Shown: piece after piece, positions 8,030-16,555 of the stretch
How positions within the stretch are numbered: position 1 is the stretch's first letter
Layout of the letters: every line of letters starts with the position of its first letter
Source: Clostridium_AI sp002297865
Lineage (GTDB): Bacteria; Bacillota; Clostridia; Lachnospirales; Lachnospiraceae
Length of the DNA stretch: 45,502 nt
Assembly: GCA_937903005.1 (NCBI GenBank)
Contig: CALFNR010000128.1
Location: forward strand, 1-45,502
Direction: 5' to 3'
The notes under the pieces: generated by a model
Databases searched by the model: none
Seen by the model: the letters and a program-made list of their open reading frames with translations, nothing else
What the model was told of the DNA's origin: nothing
Translations under genes and position numbers: made by a program

Positions 8030-8200
8030 GAGTTGTTCCCATGCGAAAAGGTCGCAGGAAAAACACGAACGGAGCGTAGCGAAGTGAGTGTTTGTCCCGC
8101 AAGCAAGTGAAGCCCGTAAGGGCTGAGCGGTAGGGTGAAGAATAGCGAAGCGGCTCGGAACCCTATGCTTGCGAGGTTGAAAGGTACCTTCTTGACACCT
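8030..8200 (+). other. Candidate origin of transfer (oriT)
   Basis: This gene-free stretch is clearly richer in G and C than its surroundings. It contains AAACAC/GTGTTT arms around 8054-8092, a perfect AGCCC-GTAA-GGGCT hairpin at about 8111-8124, and the palindrome AAGGTACCTT (8181-8190). An ACCCTATGCTTGCGAGG segment lies between them. It stands immediately upstream of the MobC-like and relaxase genes, the usual place of oriT in mobilizable elements. The nick site cannot be fixed from sequence alone. Confidence 0.6.
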
Positions 8201-8248
8201 GGCACCATACAACGGAATGAGATTCATTCAGAAAGGAGACGTGGAAAG

Positions 8249-8881
8249 ATGGAACCAAACAACCGCATATATGACACCATCGTACAAGCAAGAGAGAAAC
8301 AGGCAAATGCAAAAGCTGAATATGAAGATGAGTATTTGAATGATTTGAAAGAGCTTGAAGATGGTGAAGAAGCTACGGAACGTTTGATTCCCGGTACAGT
8401 CAGATTTGGTGAAAATGTGCATAAAATCATCTGCGATATGGCAAAAGAATACGGATGTAGTTTTGCCGAAGTCGTAAGACTTGCAGTAGATGATTCACTG
8501 GAAAAACATTTCAACAATATGGTGTATGTAGATACACAGACGGGAAAGAACGTGGAGAAACTGATGGGCGAAATTGGAACAGAGCTTCATGCAATCAAAG
8601 TGGAACTGAACAGGATTGGTTGTAATTACAATCAGGAACTGAAAGTGAAGCGGATGGAAGCAAAGCAGAGAGAAGTTCTGGAACAATTAGCCGAAAAAGA
8701 TTTACCAGATGATGTAAAAGTAGAATTGAAAAAGAAATACAGCAGTCTGGAAGTAATGATTCAGACGCAGCAGAAAAACGTGCCACAGCTCAGCAAGGCA
8801 GAGTTGAAAAATCTTACAGAAAGATTTGAAAAAACGGCTGATAAAGTGGGACGTGAGTTGTGGAAAACATTGAGAATGTAA
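8249..8881 (+). CDS. MobC-like relaxosome accessory protein
   Basis: This 210-aa protein has a ribbon-helix-helix-like segment at about residues 46-80 (TVRFGENVHKIICDMAKEYG then SFAEVVRLAVDDSLEKHF). A MobC-type helical region follows (GTELHAIKVELNRIGCNYNQ), and a long coiled coil runs to the end. MobC/MbeC proteins bind oriT, help melt the nick region and recruit the relaxase. The start at 8249 is chosen because AAAGGAG (8232-8238) is 10 nt upstream. The same frame is open to 8135, but that part would cover the oriT region and has no ribosome site. The relaxase gene begins 22 nt after the stop, so the two are one unit. Confidence 0.82.
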   Translation: MEPNNRIYDTIVQAREKQANAKAEYEDEYLNDLKELEDGEEATERLIPGTVRFGENVHKIICDMAKEYGCSFAEVVRLAVDDSLEKHFNNMVYVDTQTGKNVEKLMGEIGTELHAIKVELNRIGCNYNQELKVKRMEAKQREVLEQLAEKDLPDDVKVELKKKYSSLEVMIQTQQKNVPQLSKAELKNLTERFEKTADKVGRELWKTLRM

Positions 8882-8903
8882 TACGAAAGGAGTGACGATA
8901 CAA

Positions 8904-10355
8904 ATGGCTTATTCAAAAGTTTTTTTGAGAAAATCAGGTAAGGCACTCTTGAAGTATGCGATTGGAAAAGATGCGAAAGGTCACAACGGCAAGGAACGAA
9001 GAAATGAAGTGATTGGCTATGTGAATTTGGTACCGGGTGTAGATGTTGTAACGCAGATGCAACAGTATTGAGATAAGATGAAAAGCGGTCACAAGAATCA
9101 GATGATTCATGTGATTCAGTCGTTTTCAAAAAAGGAATTTAATCCTGATGACCCGAACGATTTACAGATGGCAAATCAGCTCGGAGTGGAGTTTGCACAG
9201 CAACATTATCCGGGAAGACAGGTGGCAGTGTTCACGCAGATTGATGGAAAAGAAGGATATGTTCATAATCATATTGCAGTGAACAATGTGTCGATGGAAG
9301 ATTACAGAGCGTGTGATAAAGAACAGTATTATCATCCAATGGTTAAGAAGTGGACTGATAAAATTACAGAGAAGTACACTGTGCGAGACACTGGTGTAAA
9401 GAATCCTGAAAAGCTGACACAATCTGAGAAGTCTTTGAGAGAAAAAGGTGAATATTCTTGGAAAGATGATTTGCGTGACCGCATTAAAAAATCATTGAAG
9501 GAATGTGAATCTGCTGATGAATTTTTTGAAAAATTACAGAGTAATGGTGTCGGTGTAGAACATAAACAATCGAAAAGAAAAACTGCAAAGCATACGGATT
9601 TTTATGTGTATGACTTGCAGGATTTATCGAATGTGCCTGATGGTGAAAAGGCACCAAAACATACAAAGGTACGTTCGTATAACATGGGACATCTTTATGA
9701 TGTTGACGGCGTGCAAGAGTATTTTGATTTGAAAGAATCAGCGAAGCTGAAAGCTGCTGCACAGCAGGTGCAAAGTGTTGTTGTTCAGCAGAAATATGAA
9801 GAAGAACCAGAAGCGAAGCCAAAGAAAAAATGGAAGAAACAGTTGCGATTCAAGGAGTATTTGAAATCGCAGGGATATGAGTTTTATACGAATGAAAATG
9901 GTGACATTTATAAATTTGGTGAAGGTCTTGATTATAAGACATTGGTGGATGAATACGATGAATATTTGATGCAACCGCCGGAAGAAGAAACAGAAGATGA
10001 AGAAGTTGTTATTGAAGAATTGGATTCTGTAAAAGAGAAGGAACAGGAGATTCCAGAGGAAGAAAATGTTCCTGAGAAAGATGTTGTACAGGAAGAACCT
10101 GTTACAGAGCAGACGGTGACAGCACCAGCGGAGCAGGTTGTGGAAGAAGTACAACCAGATGCTGAGACAGTCAGAAAAATGAATGAAGAAAATCGAAGAC
10201 GACTGGAACAGATTCGACTGGATAAGATTCGTGCTGAAAGCACGTTGCCGGGTAGAATTTTTGGTAACAAGAGTGCTAATAATTCGCATAGTAGACCATT
10301 GCCGAACGGTGGTAGTTATATTCCGAGTGGTAATAGTTATGATAGAGAAAAATAA
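8904..10355 (+). pseudogene. Relaxase/mobilization nuclease interrupted by an in-frame TGA
   Basis: The reading frame that starts at the ATG at 8904 (AAAGGAG at 8886-8892) encodes 55 residues and meets TGA at 9069-9071. It then stays open in the same frame to 10355. Read through, it would be a 483-aa MOB-type relaxase. The metal-binding HxH motif HNHIAVNNV is at residues 121-129, and the N-terminal part (LKYAIGKDA and GYVNLVPG) is where a catalytic Tyr is expected. The C-terminal part is acidic and low-complexity. The stop follows QMQQY, where a Trp codon (TGG) would differ by one base. An internal ATG at 9078 would give a 425-aa protein lacking the catalytic Tyr region. Transfer by this protein alone is therefore probably lost. 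A sequencing error is the main alternative. Confidence 0.8.
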
Positions 10356-10426
10356 AGAAAGGGGTGAGTGTGATGCTAATTATTTTTACATAAAATAATT
10401 AAATCTGACGAAAGGAGAAACTTGTT

Positions 10427-10906
10427 ATGACTGATGAAGAAAGAGCAAGATTTAGAGAAAAAGCAAAGCTCAGAGCAGAAGCGGAAGCAAAGAATAAAGA
10501 AATTGCACCACAGACATCTGTTCAGATGAATGTGCAGCAGCATCCAGTACAGGATGAAAGTGGACAGACATTTACGTATGTGACATTAGGATGTGGTATT
10601 GCTGCGATTGTATTTTTATTTATCTTTGGATGGGTCAGCATTTTTTGTTCTATTCTCGGTATTGTTATGTCACATATGGCTGTTACACATGGCTATAAAG
10701 ATAATGGTATGAGAAAAATCGGATTTATTCTGTCATGGGTAGCTTTGGGCATTACGATTGCACTGATTGTGTTCTCTATTGTAATGGTTTTTGTAGGAAT
10801 TGGTCTTTATGGTCATGCTATAAATAGCATGTTAGATTTTTCAAACGATGCTGTAAAGTCTTGGGGCGGTTCCGGTGTATCAAATATGATTATGTTTTTG
10901 AGATAA
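10427..10906 (+). CDS. Small multi-pass membrane protein (DUF4190-like)
   Basis: This 159-aa protein has a charged cytoplasmic N-terminus (about residues 1-48, helical, rich in Ala, Glu and Lys). It is followed by hydrophobic segments at about 50-85 (probably a hairpin of two helices) and 103-130. The TYVTLGCGIAAIVFLF...SILGIVMSHMA pattern, then a short loop with KDNGMRKIGFILSWVALGI, resembles the DUF4190 family of small membrane proteins. Their function is unknown. AAAGGAG lies 9 nt before the ATG. It ends the mobilization unit: an intrinsic terminator follows within 20 nt. No role in transfer can be shown. Confidence 0.72.
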   Translation: MTDEERARFREKAKLRAEAEAKNKEIAPQTSVQMNVQQHPVQDESGQTFTYVTLGCGIAAIVFLFIFGWVSIFCSILGIVMSHMAVTHGYKDNGMRKIGFILSWVALGITIALIVFSIVMVFVGIGLYGHAINSMLDFSNDAVKSWGGSGVSNMIMFLR

Positions 10907-10924
10907 TGAAACATAATACATAAG

Positions 10925-10958
10925 AAAAAAGGCATCTGAGAAATCAGGTGTCTTTTTT
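10925..10958 (+). terminator. Rho-independent terminator of the mobilization unit
   Basis: The stem GGCATCTGA (10931-10939) pairs with TCAGGTGTC (10944-10952), with two G-U pairs, around a GAAA loop. Six T bases follow, and six A bases precede the stem, so it could also act on the opposite strand. Confidence 0.85.
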
Positions 10959-11011
10959 ACAGCCTATTTTATATGAATTTATACGATACATCTAAATCAT
11001 ACTTTTTTGTC

Positions 11012-11040
11012 TTGAAATGAAACATAAAATCTGATAGCAT
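11012..11040 (+). promoter_or_regulatory. Possible promoter of the small serine recombinase
   Basis: TTGAAA (11012-11017) and TAGCAT (11035-11040) are 17 bp apart. The -10 box is imperfect. It lies about 58 bp before the GTG start and after the terminator, so the recombinase needs its own promoter in this place. Confidence 0.35.
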
Positions 11041-11097
11041 AATATATATGAATATAGACGGATGTTTATATTAGGATATAAAAAGAGGTGATACACA

Positions 11098-11799
11098 GTG
11101 ATTTATGGATATGTGAGAGTATCGACAGATAAACAGAACATTGACAGACAGATTCGTAATATCTTGGCGGTGGATGCATCTGCGAAAATTTACAAAGAGG
11201 TTTTTACAGGTACAAAAACGACTGGTAGACACGAGTTTCAGAAGTTGCTGAACAAAGTACAGAGTGGTGATACGATTGTATTTGATTCTGTATCTCGTAT
11301 GAGTAGAAATGCAGCAGAAGGATTTGAGTTATACAAGAAACTGTTTGATGATGGTGTAAATCTTGTATTTATCAATGAACCATATATCAATACAGATGTG
11401 TATAAAGCTACAAGGGACGCATTGGTTCCGATGACCAATACGGATGTAGATTTGATTTTGACAGGTGTGAATCAGTATCTGATGAAACTGGCTGAAAAGC
11501 AGGTAGAGCTTGCATTTGAACAGGCACAGAAAGAGCGTGATGATTTATCAGAGCGCACAAAGCAAGGTTTACAGACAGCAAAGTTGAATGGAAAACAGCT
11601 GGGACGTGCGAAAGGTACTGTTGTGGTTACAAAGAAATCTGATGAAAGTAAAAAGAAGATTTTGAAATATAGCAAAGTGTTTGGCGGTGATTTGAGTGAT
11701 AAGGATTTGATTAAGCTGCTAGAAATTGATAAGAATACTTATTATAAGTATAAGAAAGAATTGAAAAATGCACGTGTAGGTGGTAAAATATGCACGTAG
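11098..11799 (+). CDS. Resolvase/invertase-type small serine recombinase
   Basis: This 233-aa protein has an N-terminal resolvase catalytic domain (residues 1 to about 145). The catalytic Ser9 lies in YVRVSTDKQ, GRHEFQKLL is the next conserved block, and FDSVSRMSRNAAE supplies the active-site arginines. A long helix (about 120-155) and a short C-terminal DNA-binding part (helix-turn-helix-like, DLIKLLEIDKNTYYKYKKEL) follow. Such enzymes resolve cointegrates or plasmid dimers at a res site, or invert DNA. The start is GTG, with GAGGTG at 11085-11090. It has its own transcription unit. Paired hairpin repeats at 11872-11956, just downstream, could be its target or a terminator region. Confidence 0.88.
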   Translation: MIYGYVRVSTDKQNIDRQIRNILAVDASAKIYKEVFTGTKTTGRHEFQKLLNKVQSGDTIVFDSVSRMSRNAAEGFELYKKLFDDGVNLVFINEPYINTDVYKATRDALVPMTNTDVDLILTGVNQYLMKLAEKQVELAFEQAQKERDDLSERTKQGLQTAKLNGKQLGRAKGTVVVTKKSDESKKKILKYSKVFGGDLSDKDLIKLLEIDKNTYYKYKKELKNARVGGKICT

Positions 11800-11871
11800 G
11801 ATAGGAAATAATAAATAGAGCTGTTCACGAAGTTTTAGTAAAAAAGCTTGATTTATGAAGGACCTATTGCT

Positions 11872-11956
11872 GTTGCATCCTTGCAAGAGGATGAGTATTG
11901 AAATATGTTCTGTCTTGGCGTACTGATACGACAAGTTGCATCCTCACATGAGGATG
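11872..11956 (+). repeat. Two related 22-bp hairpin repeats between the recombinase genes
   Basis: Copies at 11872-11893 and 11935-11956 share GTTGCATCCT at the left and GAGGATG at the right, with 18 of 22 bases identical. Each copy can fold on itself. The changed bases lie mostly in the loop, while the stems are kept. This suggests selection on structure or on a dyad binding site. Confidence 0.6.
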
Positions 11957-11964
11957 CTTTTTTT
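11938..11964 (+). terminator. Rho-independent terminator after the small recombinase gene
   Basis: GCATCCTC (11938-11945) and GAGGATGC (11950-11957) form a perfect 8-bp stem with a 4-base loop, followed by seven T bases (11958-11964). It overlaps the second hairpin repeat. Confidence 0.8.
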
Positions 11965-12009
11965 ATGCAAAAATACAGAGGGTTTCGCATTCAATCATGT
12001 AGATAAATG

Positions 12010-12038
12010 TTGAAAGAAGTGTATCAATGATATATAAT
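12010..12038 (+). promoter_or_regulatory. Promoter of the large serine recombinase
   Basis: TTGAAA (12010-12015) and TATAAT (12033-12038) have a 17-bp spacer, close to the ideal vegetative promoter. Transcription should start near 12045, about 38 nt before the ATG at 12083. Confidence 0.7.
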
Positions 12039-12082
12039 AGAAGCACGACATAGAAAAAGATTTTGAAAAAGTGGGTAGGAAA

Positions 12083-13816
12083 ATGGCGAAGAAACAAAAA
12101 TGTTATATCTACACACGTGTTTCAACGGAATTACAGATTGACGGATATAGCCTTGAAGCTCAGAAAGAGCGACTACGAAGCGAAGCAAAGCATAGAAAAA
12201 TGCAAGTCTGCGGTGAGTACAGTGATGAAGGTAAAAGTGGTAAGAATATTGCTGGAAGACCTGAGTTTAAGAAGATGCTGAGTGACATCAAGTCTGGTAA
12301 AGACGATGTTGATTATGTGCTTGTCTTCAAGCTATCGAGATTTGGTCGTAATGCTGCTGATACATTGAACAGCTTACAGTTCATGGAAGATTATGGAGTG
12401 AATCTGTTGTGCGTTGAGGATGGTATTGATTCGGCTGGTGCTGCTGGTAAGCTCATAATCAGTGTGCTTGCATCAGTGGCAGAGATTGAAAGGGCTAATA
12501 TCAGTGAACAGACGATGGCTGGTAGAAGACAAAAAGCACGTGACGGCAAATGGAGTGGCGGTTTTGCACCTTATGGATATAAACTTGTAGCCAAAGAGGG
12601 TGAAAAGTCCAAAGTTCTCGTTATTAACGAAGAGGAAGCGGAGCTTGTACGACTGATTTACAAACTGTATTTACAAGGTATGGAAATCAGCAGTGTTGCA
12701 AAATGGTTGAACGACAACGGATATACAAAGAATATTCGTCAGAATGGGTCTGTATCATTGATTAGTGCGGCATTTGTCAAGGGTGTACTTGATAACCCTG
12801 TGTATTGTGGCAAGATTGCTTATGGCAGACGTAAGACCGAGAAAATCGAAGGTACACGTAATGAGTTCCATGTGGTTAAACAGGATAAAGACAGTTATAA
12901 GCTATACGATGGTCAGCATGAAGCCATTATTGATGAAGAAACATTCATGCGTGTACAGACAAAAAGAATGAAGAACGCTTTTAAACGTGAAAAGACACAT
13001 AGTCTGATGTATGAACATATTCTGTCAGGAATTATCAAATGTCCGAAGTGCGGTGCCAGTATGTATGGTGTTGTGAACCGAAAGAAGAAAAAGGGGTCTG
13101 AGGAGTTCTATACAGATATGTGGTATTACATCTGCAAGAACAGAAAGATGGTCTCAGGGCATCTGTGCGACTATAAGAAGCATATCAGGCAGGATGAAAT
13201 CAATAATGAAGTCATACAGTTGGTCAAGTACGTTTTCGGTGGCGAAAACGATATGAAAAAACAGATTCTTAAGAAGCTGGGTTCTGATGATTCTTTGAAT
13301 GAGCTATTGAAAGAAAAGGAACGTCTTACAAAAGAACGTGAAAAGCTGAGTTCAAAGAAATCAAAGTTGTTGAGACGTATTGCAGAGCTGGATATTGATG
13401 ATGAATTATATGATGATTTGATGAAGACATACAGAAGTTCTGTGAATGAAGTGAATGAGCAGATAGCTACAATGGAGAATCAGCTATATCAGAATGACCT
13501 TGCGATTGAAAATGCAGAGGGCGAGAATCTGTCAACAGAAGTATACAAGAGAATCATTGATGAAATGTTAGACCACATTGATGATATGTCTGATGTTGAT
13601 AAGAAGACATTGATGAATCTGCTGCTTGAAAAAATCGAGATATATATAGAGAAGCAGAAGGACGGTCGCTGGGTCAAATCCGTACAGTTCAAAATACCAT
13701 TGAATATAGACGGAAAGGCTATAGACACGCTGTTTTTCGATGATGAAGAAGATACAGAGGATTCCCTACCCAATGAGAAGCACCTTGAGACTTGTGTGTT
13801 ACTGTCAAAGAAATAG
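12083..13816 (+). CDS. Large serine recombinase (integrase of the element)
   Basis: This 577-aa protein has the three parts of a large serine recombinase. The N-terminal catalytic domain has Ser14 in YTRVSTELQ and the arginine block KLSRFGRNAAD. The middle recombinase domain includes APYGYKL and the DNPVYCGKIAYGRR block. The zinc-ribbon domain starts with CPKC at residues 320-323 and has later Cys pairs. The coiled coil lies at about 410-500. These enzymes join attP and attB in one direction without high-energy cofactors, and move phages, Tn4451-like elements and integrative mobilizable elements. The ATG at 12083 fits the usual MAKK start. An in-frame GTG at 12071 has no ribosome site. The gene has its own promoter and lies at the right end of the mobile block, where its attachment site is expected. 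Confidence 0.93.
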   Translation: MAKKQKCYIYTRVSTELQIDGYSLEAQKERLRSEAKHRKMQVCGEYSDEGKSGKNIAGRPEFKKMLSDIKSGKDDVDYVLVFKLSRFGRNAADTLNSLQFMEDYGVNLLCVEDGIDSAGAAGKLIISVLASVAEIERANISEQTMAGRRQKARDGKWSGGFAPYGYKLVAKEGEKSKVLVINEEEAELVRLIYKLYLQGMEISSVAKWLNDNGYTKNIRQNGSVSLISAAFVKGVLDNPVYCGKIAYGRRKTEKIEGTRNEFHVVKQDKDSYKLYDGQHEAIIDEETFMRVQTKRMKNAFKREKTHSLMYEHILSGIIKCPKCGASMYGVVNRKKKKGSEEFYTDMWYYICKNRKMVSGHLCDYKKHIRQDEINNEVIQLVKYVFGGENDMKKQILKKLGSDDSLNELLKEKERLTKEREKLSSKKSKLLRRIAELDIDDELYDDLMKTYRSSVNEVNEQIATMENQLYQNDLAIENAEGENLSTEVYKRIIDEMLDHIDDMSDVDKKTLMNLLLEKIEIYIEKQKDGRWVKSVQFKIPLNIDGKAIDTLFFDDEEDTEDSLPNEKHLETCVLLSKK

Positions 13817-13834
13817 ATATGGTTAATAGGTGGT

Positions 13835-13894
13835 ACAGGGATGTCACGTAAAGAATTCTAGGAACATATGGGCATCCCTGTTCGTACATTGTAT
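13835..13894 (+). pseudogene. Element junction: inverted repeat overlapping a decayed helix-turn-helix gene fragment
   Basis: ACAGGGATG (13835-13843) and CATCCCTGT (13873-13881) form a perfect 9-bp inverted repeat 19 bp after the integrase stop, a typical place for an attachment site. In the frame of the ATG at 13841 the DNA reads MSRKEF, stop, EHMGIPVRTLY, then two stops. That pattern resembles the helix-turn-helix core of small regulators that continue with a Trp-rich segment. So this looks like the remnant of a regulator gene disrupted by integration and then decayed. No other end of this gene is in the window. The match is by eye only. Confidence 0.35.
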
Positions 13895-14245
13895 TAATGA
13901 CAGTAAGAATTTTTGTTAGATAATGAGGATAAAGTTCTAATGAAAAAGTTTTGGAGTTTTTTTGAAAATTGACCAAAAAATGAATAATTCTGATATCAAT
14001 AATGTTCAAAAGATTCATGAAAAAATTTTTAAAACCAACCAATCAAGATCTACATACTGTCTTAAATAAATATCTAATAGCAGTTCGTGAAAAAATCAAC
14101 AAAGTACAAATTATAAAACTTTATGTAAGATTATATGGCTTTTCTAAGCAATTTTTTATCTACAATTTCATCCATGCAGTACATTTTGTTTTTGGTTTTT
14201 TAGTAGAAAATTTCCCCCACCTTATAGTAAACTAGTATAATTTAG
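13895..14245. other. Gene-free AT-rich stretch between the mobile element and the PKS operon
   Basis: I see no supported gene here. A 77-codon frame at 14002-14235 has no ribosome site, a composition typical of random AT-rich DNA (many Phe, Lys and Ile) and no recognisable motif. Near the right end the PKS promoter begins. This stretch may contain regulator binding sites, but no clear dyad was found. Confidence 0.5.
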
Positions 14246-14274
14246 TTGCATTATATGTGACTTCTTTCTATAAT
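14246..14274 (+). promoter_or_regulatory. Promoter of the polyketide synthase operon
   Basis: TTGCAT (14246-14251) and TATAAT (14269-14274) have a 17-bp spacer. The start of transcription should be near 14281, about 30 nt before the first gene, and GAGGGGAG lies 6-7 nt before its ATG. All following PKS genes run in the same direction with gaps of fewer than 45 nt, so this may be the main promoter for the whole cluster. Confidence 0.75.
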
Positions 14275-14310
14275 AAATTCATATTGTACTAATTTAGAGG
14301 GGAGAAAAAT

Positions 14311-16530
14311 ATGTCAGGATATATATTTTCAGGTCAAGGATCGCAAAAAAAAGGTATGGGTAGTGGTTTATTCGAACAATATCCTATTTTAATAAAAGAA
14401 GCAGATGAAATTTTAGGTTACTCAGTAGAAGAGTTGTGCTTAACAGATCCGAACAATTTATTAAATCTTACACAGTATACACAGCCAGCAGTTTTTATTG
14501 TAAATGCATTGACTTATCTTGAATATCAGAAAAAGAATCCTGTTAATCCAGAGTTTTACGCAGGCCATAGTTTGGGAGAATATAATGCGTTATACGCAGC
14601 GGGTGTTTTTGACTGGAAGACAGGTATTCAGTTGGTAAAAAAAAGAGGGGAATTAATGGGAAAATCCTCTAGTAGTGGAATGGCAGCAGTTATTGGCCTC
14701 TCTTGTTCAGATATAGAAGAAATAATAAAGAAGAATAATCTTACACAAGTAGATGTCGCTAATTACAATACTCCACAACAGACAGTAATCTCAGCACCAA
14801 AAGATATAATAAATGAGATTCAGCATTATTTTGAAGAAGCTGGTGCAAGATATGTCATATTAAATGTAAGTGCAGGCTTTCACTCACGTTATATGGATCA
14901 AGCAAGAGTAGAATTTGAAGAGTACATAAAAAATATAGAGCTTAAGCAGCCAACCGTGCCTGTCATAGCCAACTTAACAGCAAGACCTTACAAGTATAAA
15001 AATATGAAAGAAACGTTACTTGATCAAATTAATCATTCTGTACAATGGACGGATTCTATACGTTATATGATGGGAAAAGGTGTAGAGGATATTGTAAATG
15101 TTGGATATGGAACAGAAGCAAGATCAATGGTAAGACAGATTAAAAGATTGGCAGAACCTTTAATAGTAGAAGAAAGTGAAGAAATAGAATCAAATTCAGT
15201 GATTACCGCACAAACATTGGGAAGTGAGAAGTTTCGTAATTATTTCGGTGTTAAGTACGCTTATACAGTTGGGTCCATGTACAAGGCAATCTCTGGTGTA
15301 GATTTAGTCAAAAAGATGGCCAATAGTGGTTTCCTTGCATTTTATGGAACAGGCGGAGTATCAAACGAACAACTGCAAAAAGACCTTTCACAGTTAAAAG
15401 AAGAAGTATCTAATGATAAGATTTTTGGTGTGAATATGCTTTATCAGGAGGGAAATTCCGATAAGGAAAAGGTATTAGTAGATATAGTACTTAGAAGTGG
15501 AATAAAGATAGTTGAGGCATCTGCATATTTAATGATTACGCAAGAGCTAATTCGCTATCGTTTACAAGGAATTCATAAAAATGAATATGGAGAACCCTGT
15601 GTGAAAAACAAATTAATTGCAAAAGTATCACGTCCAGAAATTGCTAAATTATTTTTAGCTGCACCACCAGCCGCACAAGTTGAGAAACTACGAGTAGAGG
15701 GTGTAATAACAGGTGAAGAGGCGGCGTTAGCACCATATATCCGCATGGCAGATGCGATTACAGTAGAAGGAGATTCAGGTGGACATACAGATGGAGCATC
15801 TCTATTATCTCTTTTGCCAACTCTCATAAGATTAAGAGATGAGCAACAGAAAGAAAATTCACAATATGTTTTTATTGGTGCAGCAGGTGGAATTGGAACA
15901 CCAGAATCAGCAGCAACTGCTTTTATGTTAGGAGCAGATTACATTCAGACGGGTTCCATTAATCAGTGTACAGTAGAGGCATCTACAAGTGAAACGGTAA
16001 AAAATATGTTACAAAGTATGAATGTACAGGACACAGAACATACACCTTGTGGAGATTTGTTCGAATTTGGTGGGAAAATACAGGTACTTAAGAAAGGAGT
16101 ATTTTTCCCTGCAAGAGCAAAGAAACTTTACGAATTATATAGTTTCTATAACAGTTTAGAAGAAATTCCCGCTAATATGCGTACACAGTTAGAAGAAAAG
16201 TATTTTAAGAAAACAATAGATGCTGTGTTACAAGAAGCAAAAGAACATTACAGAAGCAAAGGAATTGATATGGAGTCTTTTTCAACCAAAAAGCAAATGG
16301 CATGTGTGTTTAAATTGTATTTTTCTTATTCGACTGCATTAGCGCTAAAAGGAGACGACAAGAATAAGGTTAATTTTCAAATTCATTGTGGTCCTGCGTT
16401 AGGAGCATTTAACCAATGGGTGAAAGGCACGAGGTTAGAAGACTGGAGAAACCGTCATGTGGATGAAATTGGAGTTGAACTGATGGAATCTACAGCTTCC
16501 TATATAACGAGATGGATAGAGAATCTATGA
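14311..16530 (+). CDS. Trans-acting malonyltransferase fused to PfaD-type enoylreductase (AT-ER)
   Basis: This 739-aa protein has two domains. The acyltransferase (about residues 1-285) has the FSGQGSQ start, active Ser87 in GHSLGE, and the second catalytic His191 in GFHSR, with Phe190 as in malonyl-specific enzymes. The second domain (about 310-739) is an FMN-dependent, TIM-barrel enoylreductase of the PfaD type, with SGGHTD at about residues 490-495 and the glycine-rich GAAGGIGTP block. In trans-AT clusters such didomains load malonyl on all ACPs and reduce enoyl intermediates. None of the PKS modules here contains an AT, so this protein is the obvious supplier. The ER half closely resembles the in-line ER of PKS 1, which suggests a common origin. 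It is the first gene of the operon. Confidence 0.93.
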   Translation: MSGYIFSGQGSQKKGMGSGLFEQYPILIKEADEILGYSVEELCLTDPNNLLNLTQYTQPAVFIVNALTYLEYQKKNPVNPEFYAGHSLGEYNALYAAGVFDWKTGIQLVKKRGELMGKSSSSGMAAVIGLSCSDIEEIIKKNNLTQVDVANYNTPQQTVISAPKDIINEIQHYFEEAGARYVILNVSAGFHSRYMDQARVEFEEYIKNIELKQPTVPVIANLTARPYKYKNMKETLLDQINHSVQWTDSIRYMMGKGVEDIVNVGYGTEARSMVRQIKRLAEPLIVEESEEIESNSVITAQTLGSEKFRNYFGVKYAYTVGSMYKAISGVDLVKKMANSGFLAFYGTGGVSNEQLQKDLSQLKEEVSNDKIFGVNMLYQEGNSDKEKVLVDIVLRSGIKIVEASAYLMITQELIRYRLQGIHKNEYGEPCVKNKLIAKVSRPEIAKLFLAAPPAAQVEKLRVEGVITGEEAALAPYIRMADAITVEGDSGGHTDGASLLSLLPTLIRLRDEQQKENSQYVFIGAAGGIGTPESAATAFMLGADYIQTGSINQCTVEASTSETVKNMLQSMNVQDTEHTPCGDLFEFGGKIQVLKKGVFFPARAKKLYELYSFYNSLEEIPANMRTQLEEKYFKKTIDAVLQEAKEHYRSKGIDMESFSTKKQMACVFKLYFSYSTALALKGDDKNKVNFQIHCGPALGAFNQWVKGTRLEDWRNRHVDEIGVELMESTASYITRWIENL

Positions 16531-16555
16531 TGGCAATATACTGAAAGGAGAAAAA

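Noticed and set aside
7754..8227. Minus-strand frames of 138-157 codons over the oriT region
   Set aside because: They are shadows of the coiled-coil gene on the other strand, with low-complexity Phe/Leu/Ser-rich translations and no start signals.
8135..8248. Upstream extension of the MobC-like gene to 8135
   Set aside because: The extension lies in the oriT-like DNA without a ribosome site; the ATG at 8249 has a strong one.
9069..9071. Genetic code change or selenocysteine at the relaxase TGA
   Set aside because: All other genes in the window are free of internal TGA, and no conserved Cys/Sec context or obvious SECIS-like hairpin was seen; a nonsense mutation or read error is simpler.
10183..10398. 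71-codon frame overlapping the end of the relaxase
   Set aside because: It is a shadow in another frame of the conserved relaxase reading frame and has no family features.
14002..14235. 77-codon frame before the PKS operon
   Set aside because: No ribosome site, no motif, and a composition expected from random AT-rich DNA; it ends just before the PKS promoter.
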